DNA from: Limnohabitans sp. Rim47
GTDB lineage: Bacteria; Pseudomonadota; Gammaproteobacteria; Burkholderiales; Burkholderiaceae_C
DNA: 64,000 nt
Assembly (NCBI RefSeq): GCF_001517545.1
Contig: NZ_FBYA01000007.1
Coordinates: forward strand, 1-64,000
Direction of reading: 5' to 3'
The notes under the pieces are model-generated. The model made no database searches and was not told the origin of the DNA. It was given only the letters and a program-made list of their open reading frames with translations. This document shows positions 33,685 through 43,101 of the stretch, piece after piece; within the stretch, counting starts at the first letter, position 1; every line of letters begins with the position of its first letter. The position numbers and the translations under genes are program-made.

Positions 33685-34596
33685 TTAGTCGAAACCCAGC
33701 AGGTCAAAAATGTCGCGGTCTTTCATGGGAATGGATGGCAGCGGGTCGGCCCCCAGCCACAGGGCTGCAGCCAGGCGCATGTACTCGTCTTGCACGGCTT
33801 TCACAGCCGGTGTGGGCTCCAGCTCGAACAGGGTGCACTTTTGCAAGCGGCTCTTGCGGATCTCGTCAAGCATGGGGAAGTGCGCCATGGTCTTGAGGCC
33901 GGTGACCGCGTTGTATTTGTCGATCTGGTCGGTCGCGTCGCTGCGATTGGCGATCACGCCGCCCAGACGCACGTTGTAGTTCTTGGCCTTGGCACCGATG
34001 GCTTGCACGATGCGGTTCATCGCAAAGATAGAGTCGAAGTCATTGGCGGTCACGATCAGCGCCCGGTCGGCGTGTTGTAGCGGGGCGGCAAAACCGCCGC
34101 ACACCACGTCGCCCAGCACGTCAAAAATCACCACATCGGTGTCTTCGAGCAGGTGATGTTCTTTGAGCAGTTTTACGGTCTGTCCGACCACATAACCACC
34201 GCAGCCTGTGCCTGCGGGCGGGCCACCGGCTTCCACGCACATCACGCCGTTGTAGCCTTTGAACACAAAGTCATCGAGGCGCAGTTCCTCGGCATGAAAG
34301 TCCACCGTTTCGAGCGCGTCGATCACGGTGGGCATGAGCTTTTTGGTCAGGGTGAAGGTGGAGTCGTGCTTGGGGTCGCAGCCGATTTGCAGCACGCGCT
34401 TGCCCAGCTTGCTGAAAGCCACGGACAGGTTGGAAGACGTGGTGCTTTTGCCGATGCCGCCCTTGCCGTAGACCGCAAACACCTTGGCGGTGCCGATCTT
34501 GACGGTGGGGTCCATCTGGAACTGCACGCTGCCCTCGCCATCGGCCCCGCGGACCCTCTGGATGCTGTTCACCGGAATGCTGGTGGTTTCGATCAT
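33685..34596 (-). CDS. bchL: Light-independent protochlorophyllide reductase iron protein
   Basis: This 303-residue NifH-like ATPase donates electrons to BchNB in dark protochlorophyllide reduction. The P-loop GKGGIGKS is at 44-51, and cluster Cys lie in PAGTGCGGYVVG and DVVCGGFAAP. The start overlaps the bchH stop by 4 bases. Confidence 0.97.
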   Translation of the reverse strand: MIETTSIPVNSIQRVRGADGEGSVQFQMDPTVKIGTAKVFAVYGKGGIGKSTTSSNLSVAFSKLGKRVLQIGCDPKHDSTFTLTKKLMPTVIDALETVDFHAEELRLDDFVFKGYNGVMCVEAGGPPAGTGCGGYVVGQTVKLLKEHHLLEDTDVVIFDVLGDVVCGGFAAPLQHADRALIVTANDFDSIFAMNRIVQAIGAKAKNYNVRLGGVIANRSDATDQIDKYNAVTGLKTMAHFPMLDEIRKSRLQKCTLFELEPTPAVKAVQDEYMRLAAALWLGADPLPSIPMKDRDIFDLLGFD

Positions 34597-37500
34597 GCTG
34601 GGAGTCCTTCTTGTATGCCTTCGAGGCGGTCTTCAAGTTCTTCGCCGGCACGCAGCAGGGCTGACATGGTCTCGGCGTCGGGTTGCCAGTACTGGCGGCG
34701 CGTGGCCTCCAGCAGGCGGTTGGCCACTTTGGCCGATGCGGTGGGGTTGAGTTGGGCCATACGCTCGCGCATGGCAGGGTCCAGTACAAAGGTCTGGGCC
34801 AGCTGTTGGTAGACCCAGGGTTGCACTTGCCCTGTGGTGGCCGACCAGCCCATGGTGTTGGTCAGGTGCGCTTCGATTTGGCGCACGCCCTCATAGCCAT
34901 GCTGCAGCATGCTTTCGTGCCACTTGGGGTTCAGCATGCGGGTGCGAGTTTCGAGTGCCACTTGTTCGGTCAGACTGCGCACCACGCCGTCGCCTTGGGT
35001 CTGGTCGCCAATGAACACAGGTGGCGCTTCGGCGGCATTGCCGTCGCGTTGGTGCTTGGCCTGCAGTACGGCGCGGCTGATGCCGCCCAGGGTGTCGAAG
35101 TAGGTGTCGATGCTGGTCACGCCCAGCTCGACCGAGTCGAGGTTCTGGTAGGTCAGCGAGACACTGGCCAGCGCGCTTTGCAGCACGGCAGTGTTGCGCA
35201 CCGGGCGGCCTTCTCGGCCGTAGGCAAAACCTTTGCGTTGCGTGAAGGCTTCGCCGAGTTCGTTCTCGTTTTCCCAGCAGCTGCTGTCGACCAGATGGTT
35301 CACGTTGGCGCCGTAAGCCCCTTCCGTGTTGCCGAATACGCGCAGCGCGGCGCATTCCATGTTGCTGCCTTCGTGCTCGGCCAAATAGGCCAGGGCATGT
35401 TGACGAACAAAGTTTTGCGCAGCCGGTTCGTCGGCGCTGGCTGCCAAAAACGCGGCTTCGGCCAGCAGGCGAATTTGCATCGGCAGCAGATCGCGGAAGA
35501 TGCCCGACAAGGTGATCACCACGTCGATGCGCGGGCGTCCCAACTCGGCCAAAGGAATCAGCTGCGCGCCAGCCAGGCGGCCATAGCTGTCAAAGCGCGG
35601 CGCTGCGCCCATCAAGGCCAGGGCTTGCGCCATGGGGCTGCCTTCGGTCTTGAGGTTATCGGTGCCCCACAGCACCATGGCCACGGTCTCGGGCAGGGTC
35701 TGGTGGTCTTGTTGGTAGCGCGCCAAGAGTTTGTCGGCTTGGCGCATGCCGTCGCGCACCGCAAAGGCCGAGGGCATTCTGAAGGGGTCTAGGCCGTGCA
35801 GGTTGCGACCGGTGGGCAGCACGTTAGGGTTGCGGATCAGGTCACCGCCGGGGGCGGGTGGCAGGTAGCGGCCGTCAAGCGCTCGCATCAGGCCTTGCAT
35901 TTCGTGGTCTTCGCCCAGCAGACGGTTGCTGCGCACCAGCTGGCGCAGGCTTTCAGTCTGTGCTTGTGCTTGCGATTTGTCGTTTGCGATCAGGTCGGTG
36001 CTGAATTGCGCGTTCAGTTGCGCTTCGCTGGCACCGTCGACCAGGGCATCCATGAGTGCGGGGTTTCGTGCTGCACTCAAGCCCATGGCGTCGGCCATCA
36101 CTTGGAGTGTGCCCAGCCGTTGCTCGCGGGTGGGGGCTTGGCCCATAACGTGCAGGCCTTCTGGAATCAGCGCGTATTCAAGCTCGAGCAACTGGTTTTG
36201 CAGTTGTTCGATCCAGGCAGTAGCGTCATCTGTTGCTGCTGTGTCCGAGGGGGTGGGCACGGTCAAGTCGATGCTTTTCGCTTGCTCGTGAATCAACGCC
36301 GTCAGGCATTCACGATCCTGGGCTTGGTCGGGGCCCATTTGCTGCCAACGCTCAATCGATTGCTGCAGGCTCACCAGTTCCTTGTAAAGACCCGAGTGCG
36401 TGAGTGAGGGTGTGAGGTAGCTGACCAGCGTGGCTGCGCCCCGGCGTTTGGCCAATGCGCCTTCTGATGGGTTATTGGCCGCGTAGAGGTAGACATTGGG
36501 CAGCGCACCGATCAGTCGGTCGGGCCAGCACTGGGCTGATAGTCCGGTTTGTTTGCCAGGCATGAATTCGAGCGCGCCATGCGTGCCAAAGTGCAACACC
36601 GCATCGGCCGCGTAGTCATCGCGCAGGTAGCGGTAAAAGGCGCTGAAGGCGTGGGTGGGGGCGCAGCCGGTTTCAAACAGCAGTCGCATCGGGTCGCCCT
36701 CGTAGCCAAAGCCAGGTTGCACCGTGACCACCACCTGGCCAAAGTCTGCACCCAGCACAAAGATCGATTGGCCGTTGGTCAGGTGCTTGCCAGGGGCTGG
36801 GCCCCACTGCGCTTCGATTTCATTCAACCAACGCTCGTGTTGCACATGGTGGCCGGTGTCGATGGCGTGCAGCACATTGGCCTGCGTGCCGTACTGGCTG
36901 GCGTTGCCTTGCAAGAGGCGGGTGCGCAGGTCGTCCACGCTGTCTGGCAAGGTGACTTGGTAGCCTTCAAGCGACAAGCGTTGCAAGGTGTTGAACAGCG
37001 ACTGGAAGACAGACAGGTAAGCGGCGGTGCCCACGCTGCCTGCATTGGGCGGAAAGTTGAACAGAACGATAGCTAGCTTGCGCTCGGTGCGTGGTTTGTC
37101 GCGCAAGCGCACCAGGCGCTCGACACGGGCGGTGAGCATCTCGGTGCGCTCGCTGCAGGTGAACATGTCTTGGCTGCGCGGGCCGCTGGGAAAAGTGCAG
37201 CGTTTGTCGCAGCCGTGGCAGGTTTGACCGGCGGGGCCAGGGCGGCCGCCATAAACCATGGGCAAGATCGAGCCGTCGAGCTCGGGGATGGCCACCATGA
37301 TGGTGTTTTCTACCGGCAACAGGCCGCGTGTGGAGTCGCCCCATTGCTCAATCGACTGGAACTCCAGCGGGTGCGCAGCGATGTAGGGCACATCAAGTTC
37401 GCTCAGGGCCACTTCGGCGGCGCTGGCGTCGTTGTAGGCAGGGCCGCCGACCAGCGAAAAACCGGTGAGCGATACCAGTGACTGGATCTTCGTGCCCACG

Positions 37501-38396
37501 CCGGGCTTGAAAAAACGGTCCATGGCCGGGCGGGCATCTAGGCCGCTGGCAAAGGCGGGGATGACGCGCAGGCCACGCGCTTGCAGCGAAGCGATAACGG
37601 CGTCGTAATGCGCAGTGTTGCCCGCCAGCAAATACGAGCGCAGCAGCAGCAGGCCCACAGCAGGCTGGTCTTTGCGGCCGTGGCCGGGCAGGTCGCTCAA
37701 CTGTTCGCTGATGCGGTTTTTCATCTGCGGGTGGTACAGGCCCACTTCGGGGTATTCGATCGGGTCTTCGGGCTGGGCCAGGGCGCGCAGGGGCTCGCGC
37801 GGGCCTTGGGCGTAGCGGTGCACCAGGGTTTTGACCAGGTGCTCAATGTTGTGCTCGGAACCGGCCAGCCAGTAGCGCATGGTCAAGAAAAACAGGCGCA
37901 GGTCTTGCGCGGTGCCGGGGATGAAGCGCAGCAGCTTGGGCAGCCGGCGCAGCATGGCCATTTGCTTGGCTCCCGCACTCGAAGGTGCGCCGGTCTCTGA
38001 ACCCGTGTCTTTGTTTTTGGCGCTGGGGCGCAGCTTTTTGAGTAAGGCCATCAACCCGCCTGATTCTCGGCCCATGACCAGCTTGCCCATGCGGGTGAGT
38101 TGCGTGACTTGCGGGGCTGACATGATGCAGACCATGGCGTCGCAGTGTTCGCGCCGAGCCTGCAGCGCATCGAGCACCGGCAGGAAATGGTCTTCCATGA
38201 AGAGCATGGTGACGATGACCAGATCGGCCTGCGCCACAGCGGCGAGCACCGTGGCCAGGGCTTTGTCGCTGTCACGCCAAGCCGAGGCGCTGTGGGTTTG
38301 CAGGTGCAGGCCAGGCAGGTCGCGCGCCAGGCGTTCGGCGGCGCTGTCTGCTGCGCTGGCCAGGTGGCTGTCCATGGTCAACAGCACCACGCTCAT
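34593..38396 (-). CDS. bchH: Magnesium chelatase H subunit
   Basis: This 1267-residue porphyrin-binding subunit of Mg-chelatase works with BchI and BchD. Landmarks include GRPGPAGQTCHGCDKRCTFP in part, LHFGTHGALEFMPGKQTG near residue 620 and the cobaltochelatase-like C-terminal third. The ATG at 38396 (MSVVLLTMDSH) is chosen; the open frame continues upstream into bchB without a better start. Length is slightly above the common 1190-1250. Confidence 0.96.
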   Translation of the reverse strand: MSVVLLTMDSHLASAADSAAERLARDLPGLHLQTHSASAWRDSDKALATVLAAVAQADLVIVTMLFMEDHFLPVLDALQARREHCDAMVCIMSAPQVTQLTRMGKLVMGRESGGLMALLKKLRPSAKNKDTGSETGAPSSAGAKQMAMLRRLPKLLRFIPGTAQDLRLFFLTMRYWLAGSEHNIEHLVKTLVHRYAQGPREPLRALAQPEDPIEYPEVGLYHPQMKNRISEQLSDLPGHGRKDQPAVGLLLLRSYLLAGNTAHYDAVIASLQARGLRVIPAFASGLDARPAMDRFFKPGVGTKIQSLVSLTGFSLVGGPAYNDASAAEVALSELDVPYIAAHPLEFQSIEQWGDSTRGLLPVENTIMVAIPELDGSILPMVYGGRPGPAGQTCHGCDKRCTFPSGPRSQDMFTCSERTEMLTARVERLVRLRDKPRTERKLAIVLFNFPPNAGSVGTAAYLSVFQSLFNTLQRLSLEGYQVTLPDSVDDLRTRLLQGNASQYGTQANVLHAIDTGHHVQHERWLNEIEAQWGPAPGKHLTNGQSIFVLGADFGQVVVTVQPGFGYEGDPMRLLFETGCAPTHAFSAFYRYLRDDYAADAVLHFGTHGALEFMPGKQTGLSAQCWPDRLIGALPNVYLYAANNPSEGALAKRRGAATLVSYLTPSLTHSGLYKELVSLQQSIERWQQMGPDQAQDRECLTALIHEQAKSIDLTVPTPSDTAATDDATAWIEQLQNQLLELEYALIPEGLHVMGQAPTREQRLGTLQVMADAMGLSAARNPALMDALVDGASEAQLNAQFSTDLIANDKSQAQAQTESLRQLVRSNRLLGEDHEMQGLMRALDGRYLPPAPGGDLIRNPNVLPTGRNLHGLDPFRMPSAFAVRDGMRQADKLLARYQQDHQTLPETVAMVLWGTDNLKTEGSPMAQALALMGAAPRFDSYGRLAGAQLIPLAELGRPRIDVVITLSGIFRDLLPMQIRLLAEAAFLAASADEPAAQNFVRQHALAYLAEHEGSNMECAALRVFGNTEGAYGANVNHLVDSSCWENENELGEAFTQRKGFAYGREGRPVRNTAVLQSALASVSLTYQNLDSVELGVTSIDTYFDTLGGISRAVLQAKHQRDGNAAEAPPVFIGDQTQGDGVVRSLTEQVALETRTRMLNPKWHESMLQHGYEGVRQIEAHLTNTMGWSATTGQVQPWVYQQLAQTFVLDPAMRERMAQLNPTASAKVANRLLEATRRQYWQPDAETMSALLRAGEELEDRLEGIQEGLPA

Positions 38397-38421
38397 GCGT
38401 GGTGTGTTGGATGAGGCCTGT

Positions 38422-40098
38422 TTACCGGCTGAAGTGGGCTTTGGCATCGTAGAGCGTCTCCACGGTGATGGTCGCCACGCCCAGGTCTTGGGCAAATCGC
38501 TCGGTGTTGCGGCGCGCTTTGCCGCGCACAAAGAACGGGATCTTGCCCAGCTCCTTTTCGGCTTCGGGACTCCAGGTGGCCTGGTTCGAAGCGGCTTGGG
38601 CAGGCTGCGCGACGACTTGGAGGCCATCGCTTGTCAAGCCTTTGGCTTGAAGGCTATCGGTAACGCGTGATGCTGCAGGCGCAACGGTCGTGGGCGCAGG
38701 GGTTGCGGTCGGTGCCGCCGCTGCGGCAGTGGTCGGGGCTAGGTTTTCAGCCGCAGGCCGGGTGCTGCCCAAATGCGATGGCGCAGCCCCGGCGTGGAAC
38801 TCGAAGTCTTCGCGGAACATGCCGATCAGGTGTTCTTCGAGCCCCATCATCAGCGGGTGGACCCAGGTGTCAAACAGCACATTCGCACCTTCAAAACCCA
38901 TTTGCGGGGCGTAGCGGGCGGGGAAGTCTTGCACATGCACTGGGGCCGAAATCACCGCGCAGGGAATGCCATGGCGCTTGGCGATGTGGCGTTCCATTTG
39001 CGTGCCCAAAATCAGCTCGGGCTGCAGGGCGTTAATCTCGGTTTCGACTTCCAGGTAGTCGTCGGTGATCAGGGCTTCGACGCCGTAGCGCTTGGCAGCT
39101 TCACGCACTTCGCGGGCAAACTCGCGGCTGTAAGTGCCCAGGCCCACCACCTCAAAACCCATCTCTTGGCTGGCGATGCGGGCAGCGGCCACGACGTGCG
39201 TGGCGTCGCCAAAGATGTAAACGCGCTTGCCGGTCAGGTAGGTCGAGTCGACCGACTTGGCATACCAATGGGCGTTTGCGTTGGCGGGGTCTTGTGCTGG
39301 CAGGGGCAGACCGGTCAGGGAGCAGACTTCGGCAATGAAGTCGCGCGTGGCGTGGCTGCCCAAGGGCACGGTCTTGGTGTAGGGCTGGTCAAACTGGCGC
39401 TGCAGCCACTGGGCGGAGGCCAAGCCGATCTCGGGGTAGAGCACCACGTTGAAGTCGGCTTCGGCCAGCCGGTGCAAGTCGGCGACGCTCGCGTTCAAAG
39501 GCGCGACAACTGCCACATCCACACCGAGTTGGTTCAAGAGCTGCGTGATTTCCTTGACATCGTCGCGGTGGCGAAAGCCCAGGGCGCTGGGGCCAAGCAG
39601 GTTGCAGGTGGGGCGGCTTTTGGCGGGCTTCTCGGCTGTTTCGGATGGGACGGCAGGCTTGTGCACCAAGTGGCGGCACAGTTGGTAAAAGGTTTCGCTC
39701 GCGCCCCAGTTTTCCTTGCGCTGGTAGGACGGCAACTCCAGCGCCACCACTGGAATCGGCAGCTGCAGAGCTTGGGCCAAACCGCCCGGGTCGTCTTGGA
39801 TCAGCTCGGCAGTGCAAGACGAGCCCACCAGCATGGCGGCAGGATTGAAACGGGCCATGGCTTGGCGGGCAGCATCCTTGAACAGCTCGGCCGTGTCGCC
39901 GCCCAGATCACGCGCCTGGAAGGTGGTGTAGGTGACGGGCGGGCGGCGTGGCAAGCGCTCGATCATGGTGAACAGCAGGTCGGCGTAGGTGTCGCCTTGT
40001 GGGGCGTGCAGCACGTAGTGCACGTCCGTCATGGCGGTGGCCACGCGCATCGCGCCCACATGAGGCGGTCCTTCGTAAGTCCAGAGCGTCAGTTGCAT
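38422..40098 (-). CDS. bchB: Light-independent protochlorophyllide reductase subunit B
   Basis: This 558-residue NifK-like subunit has Asp36 (HAPQGD) in place, the unusual Asp ligand of its [4Fe-4S] cluster. The catalytic core runs to about residue 435 and the C-terminal GKIPFFVRGKARRNTERFAQ is the family end domain. Between them lies an Ala/Pro/Thr-rich linker of about 60 residues, longer than in most BchB. Confidence 0.96.
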   Translation of the reverse strand: MQLTLWTYEGPPHVGAMRVATAMTDVHYVLHAPQGDTYADLLFTMIERLPRRPPVTYTTFQARDLGGDTAELFKDAARQAMARFNPAAMLVGSSCTAELIQDDPGGLAQALQLPIPVVALELPSYQRKENWGASETFYQLCRHLVHKPAVPSETAEKPAKSRPTCNLLGPSALGFRHRDDVKEITQLLNQLGVDVAVVAPLNASVADLHRLAEADFNVVLYPEIGLASAQWLQRQFDQPYTKTVPLGSHATRDFIAEVCSLTGLPLPAQDPANANAHWYAKSVDSTYLTGKRVYIFGDATHVVAAARIASQEMGFEVVGLGTYSREFAREVREAAKRYGVEALITDDYLEVETEINALQPELILGTQMERHIAKRHGIPCAVISAPVHVQDFPARYAPQMGFEGANVLFDTWVHPLMMGLEEHLIGMFREDFEFHAGAAPSHLGSTRPAAENLAPTTAAAAAPTATPAPTTVAPAASRVTDSLQAKGLTSDGLQVVAQPAQAASNQATWSPEAEKELGKIPFFVRGKARRNTERFAQDLGVATITVETLYDAKAHFSR

Positions 40099-40116
40099 GG
40101 GGTGTTCCTGCGCAGA

Positions 40117-41409
40117 TCAAGCGGCCAGTTTCAGACGGCGCTTGAGCGGGCGACTGAACAGTCCGGCCAAATCGGCCGCTTGTTCGTAGCCCTGGATGGG
40201 TGTGAAGACCAATTCGATGGCCCATTTGGTGGTGATACCTTGCGCCTCCAAGGGGTTTGCCAAACCGAGACCACAAACGACCAGATCAGGCGCATCGACC
40301 ATGCAGCGGTCGAGCTGCAGGTCCACGTCCTGTCCTTCACTGATGCGCGTGCCCTCGGGCAGCAAGGCGAGTTCGGCAGCCATGTGCTGGCGGTGCAAAT
40401 AAGGCGTGCCCACTTCCACCAAATCCATGCCCAGTTCGCGATGCACAAAGCGCGCCAGCGGGATTTCGAGCTGTGAGTCGGGGAAGAAAAAGATGCGCTG
40501 GCCCTGCAACATTTGGCGTTGTACGGCCAGGGCTTTGTTGGCGCGTTGGCGCGGGGCGACGGTGGCCTGTTCAAACACCTCAGGGGCCACGCCAAATTCG
40601 TTGGCGGCCGCTTGCAGCCAGGCGGTGGTGCCTTCCACACCCAGAGGAAAGGGGGCTGGCAGATGCTGCGCGCCGCGCGACTGCAGGGCGCGGGCGGTGT
40701 CGGCCAAGAAGGGCTGGGCTAAAAGGTAGCGGGTGTTCTGGCCGACCACGGGCATGGCCTGGCTGTTGCGCGGTGGGAAGAAGCTGACCTGCAAACCCAT
40801 GCGATCAAACAGGCTGCGCATCTGGTCTTCGACCACATCGGCCAGGGTGCCGACCACCATCAGGGCGGGGGCCATGTCAGTGCTGGTCGGCAAACCAGGA
40901 ACCATCGCAGCCAGGCAGGCGTCTTCGCCTTGGGTGAAAGTGGTTTCGATGCCGCTGCCCGAGTAGTTCAGTACGCGCACCGCAGGGTGGTGGATCTGGT
41001 TTTGGCGCTCGGCGGCACGGGACAAATCGAGCTTGATGACCTCGGACGGGCATGAGCCCACTAAAAACAACAAGCGGATATCGGGACGGCGCGCCAGCAA
41101 CTGTCCGACCACGCGGTCGAGTTCTTCGTGCACATCGGCCAGACCCGCTAGGTCGCGCTCGTCGATGATGGCAGTGCCAAAGCGGGGTTCGGCAAAGATC
41201 ATCACGCCCGCCGCCGACTGGATCAGGTGGGCGCAGGTGCGTGAGCCCACCACCAAAAAGAAAGCGTCCTGGATTTTGCGGTGCAGCCAAATGATGCCGG
41301 TCAGGCCGCAAAAAACCTCGCGTTGGCCGCGTTCGACTAAGGGCACGACGTCGGTGCAACCTGCGGTTTGAGCCGATGTTTCGGCGCGGATCGGGATGAT
41401 GGTGCTCAT
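40117..41409 (-). CDS. bchN: Light-independent protochlorophyllide reductase subunit N
   Basis: This 430-residue NifD-like subunit pairs with BchB. Cluster ligand Cys are seen in REVFCGLTGIIWLHRKIQD and GSRTCAHL, with a third in VGSCPSEVIKLDL. The gene lies 18 bases before bchB and overlaps bchF by 4 bases. Confidence 0.96.
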   Translation of the reverse strand: MSTIIPIRAETSAQTAGCTDVVPLVERGQREVFCGLTGIIWLHRKIQDAFFLVVGSRTCAHLIQSAAGVMIFAEPRFGTAIIDERDLAGLADVHEELDRVVGQLLARRPDIRLLFLVGSCPSEVIKLDLSRAAERQNQIHHPAVRVLNYSGSGIETTFTQGEDACLAAMVPGLPTSTDMAPALMVVGTLADVVEDQMRSLFDRMGLQVSFFPPRNSQAMPVVGQNTRYLLAQPFLADTARALQSRGAQHLPAPFPLGVEGTTAWLQAAANEFGVAPEVFEQATVAPRQRANKALAVQRQMLQGQRIFFFPDSQLEIPLARFVHRELGMDLVEVGTPYLHRQHMAAELALLPEGTRISEGQDVDLQLDRCMVDAPDLVVCGLGLANPLEAQGITTKWAIELVFTPIQGYEQAADLAGLFSRPLKRRLKLAA

Positions 41410-41921
41410 GTGCTGGCCTGTGCACCCGATGCGGGCAAAGAAGGGGTTTCAGAGTCGGTGTGTTTTTGCATCCGCGCCATGCGCAGCTTGCGGATGTATT
41501 GAAAGGCGTTGATGGCGTAGCTGCCGTAGGCGGCCAGGGCCAGTAGCAACTGGTCTGTGGCGCTCCAAGTCCCTAGCCACCAGACCCAGACATAGGCGGT
41601 GTGCAGGCCCATCACGCCCATGCTGACTAAGTCCTCCCAAAAGAAGGCGGGGGCAAACAAATAGCGGCCGAAGACGACTTTTTCCCAGATGGCTCCAGTG
41701 ACCATGATGGCGTATAGCACTCCGGTTTTGAGTACCACCGAGGCCAAGGCCCAGTCGGTGTGTTCGCCGGTCTGCAGGCTGCGCACGACCAGGTACAGGC
41801 TGATGCCGAAAATCAAAAACTGCACCGGGGCCAACACCCCTTGCACCAGCGTCCAGGCCGTTGCATTGCGCCGAGCGCGTTGCGCTGGCGTGTACAAAAC
41901 CTGGGCGGGCGAAGTGGGCAT
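41406..41921 (-). CDS. bchF: 3-vinyl (bacterio)chlorophyllide hydratase
   Basis: This 171-residue, four-helix membrane enzyme hydrates the 3-vinyl group before BchC acts. Family pieces are YTPAQRARRNATAW, TGAIWEKVVFGRYLFAPAFFWED and NAFQYIRKLRMARMQ. It is the first gene of the minus-strand run and is preceded by two PpsR boxes shared with aerR. Confidence 0.95.
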   Translation of the reverse strand: MPTSPAQVLYTPAQRARRNATAWTLVQGVLAPVQFLIFGISLYLVVRSLQTGEHTDWALASVVLKTGVLYAIMVTGAIWEKVVFGRYLFAPAFFWEDLVSMGVMGLHTAYVWVWWLGTWSATDQLLLALAAYGSYAINAFQYIRKLRMARMQKHTDSETPSLPASGAQAST

Positions 41922-41954
41922 GGTGGAGCTGCTTGTGAGGGGACTTGGAATGAA

Positions 41955-41972
41955 TGTAAGTCTGCTATTACA
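41955..41972. promoter_or_regulatory. PpsR/CrtJ box in the bchF-aerR intergenic region (1)
   Basis: TGTAAGTCTGCTATTACA is an exact TGT-N12-ACA box. It lies 33 bases from the bchF start, between two divergent operons. Confidence 0.85.
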
Positions 41973-41975
41973 GTG

Positions 41976-41993
41976 TGTCAACAAAAATTGACA
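41976..41993. promoter_or_regulatory. PpsR/CrtJ box in the bchF-aerR intergenic region (2)
   Basis: TGTCAACAAAAATTGACA is an exact, palindromic TGT-N12-ACA box 21 bases from the first. The pair could repress both the bchFNBHLM-puh run and aerR-ppsR. From 41994 to 42164 I see only TTTACAC and GTGTAA repeats flanking AT-rich sequence, likely promoter DNA. Confidence 0.9.
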
Positions 41994-42164
41994 GTAATTT
42001 TGATTTATAGGGTTTACACTAAATGCAAATAGGTGTAAGCCGCTCACACTCAAGCCTGTGTTCTTCGGGGCTTCGCATGCCCCGCTCGATGCATCTCTTG
42101 CGACGAGCACTCCGACGCCCCGGAGTCTGCCGCTGGTGTATCCCTCTGATGATCGGTGCTTGTC

Positions 42165-42971
42165 ATGGCGCAATTCAGTCTTGAAAACTCTCAGTCCCCG
42201 CCCCAGACAGCGGGGGTGAGCCCGCTTTTGCCGGAGGCCCTGCGCCAAGGTGGCCCTGTTGGTCCTCGGTTGGTTGGGGGGACCACTTTTGCTGGCAAGT
42301 CGGCCATCGACCTGGCGCAAATCCAGATCCTGGCGCAAGCCTGCCTACAGGGCTTAGACGCTGCGCGCCAAGTGGTGTTTGGCTGGCAGCGTCAAGGCCA
42401 GTCGTTGGAAGACATTTATCTGCAAGGCATCACGCCTTGCGCCCGTCTGCTGGGTGACTGGTGGTGCGCCGACCGGCTGGACTTCGCCATGACCACCATC
42501 GCGTCCACGCACCTTCAGCAGCTTTTATATGACTTCAGTGCGGAATTTTTGCAAGAGGGCCCACAAAAGCGCAACGGCTGGAGCCTGCTCTTGATGACCG
42601 AGCCCGGGGCACAGCACAGCATGGGCTTGTTTATGCTCAGCGAATTTTTCAAACGCGCTGGCTGGACCGTGACCGTGGGCGTGCCGCAAGACGTTGCCGA
42701 GTTCAAGCGTCTTTTCCAGTCGGACTGGTTTGATGCCGTGGGCATCTCGGTGAGCACCGACCGGTATCTGGACGCTTTGGCCAACCTGTTGCCCCAGCTC
42801 AAGGCCGGTGCAGACAACTTGGGTTTGCGCATTTTTGTGGGGGGTCCGATGGCCCTGCTCGAGCCCGAATGCCTGAATGGCATTGCCGCAGAATTGGTGG
42901 CAGAAGATGCGCCGGCCACGGTGAAGCGGATCACACAGCGCATGCCCTTGAGTGTCCCAAGCACCTCCTGA
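42165..42971 (+). CDS. aerR: AerR/PpaA cobalamin-binding regulator, copy 1
   Basis: This 268-residue protein has a helical half (about 50-130, with LGDWWCADRLDFAMTTIASTHLQQLL) and a B12-binding Rossmann half. TEPGAQHSMGLFML carries His151, at the position used by AerR to coordinate light-sensitive cobalamin. AerR/PpaA proteins bind PpsR/CrtJ and change its DNA binding in response to light or oxygen. It directly precedes ppsR. The ATG at 42165 is chosen over a GTG 9 bases upstream. Confidence 0.92.
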   Translation: MAQFSLENSQSPPQTAGVSPLLPEALRQGGPVGPRLVGGTTFAGKSAIDLAQIQILAQACLQGLDAARQVVFGWQRQGQSLEDIYLQGITPCARLLGDWWCADRLDFAMTTIASTHLQQLLYDFSAEFLQEGPQKRNGWSLLLMTEPGAQHSMGLFMLSEFFKRAGWTVTVGVPQDVAEFKRLFQSDWFDAVGISVSTDRYLDALANLLPQLKAGADNLGLRIFVGGPMALLEPECLNGIAAELVAEDAPATVKRITQRMPLSVPSTS

Positions 42972-42978
42972 AATGCAT

Positions 42979-43011
42979 CAATGTGCGTTTTGTTACTTTC
43001 AAAACGCACAT
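42979..43011 (+). terminator. Perfect 13-bp stem-loop between aerR and ppsR
   Basis: AATGTGCGTTTTG and CAAAACGCACATT pair perfectly around a 7-base loop, 7 bases after the aerR stop. There is no T-run. It may be an attenuator, a 3' stabiliser or a partial terminator. A one-mismatch PpsR-like box (TGT-N12-ACT) lies at 43028-43045, between it and ppsR. Confidence 0.6.
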
Positions 43012-43101
43012 TCATGGGCTTGAATACTGTCAATTGGCCTATACTTATATGATCAATTAAAGTGTCAACTTCCTGATGCTCAAACCCGTTTGGTTTACAA
43101 C

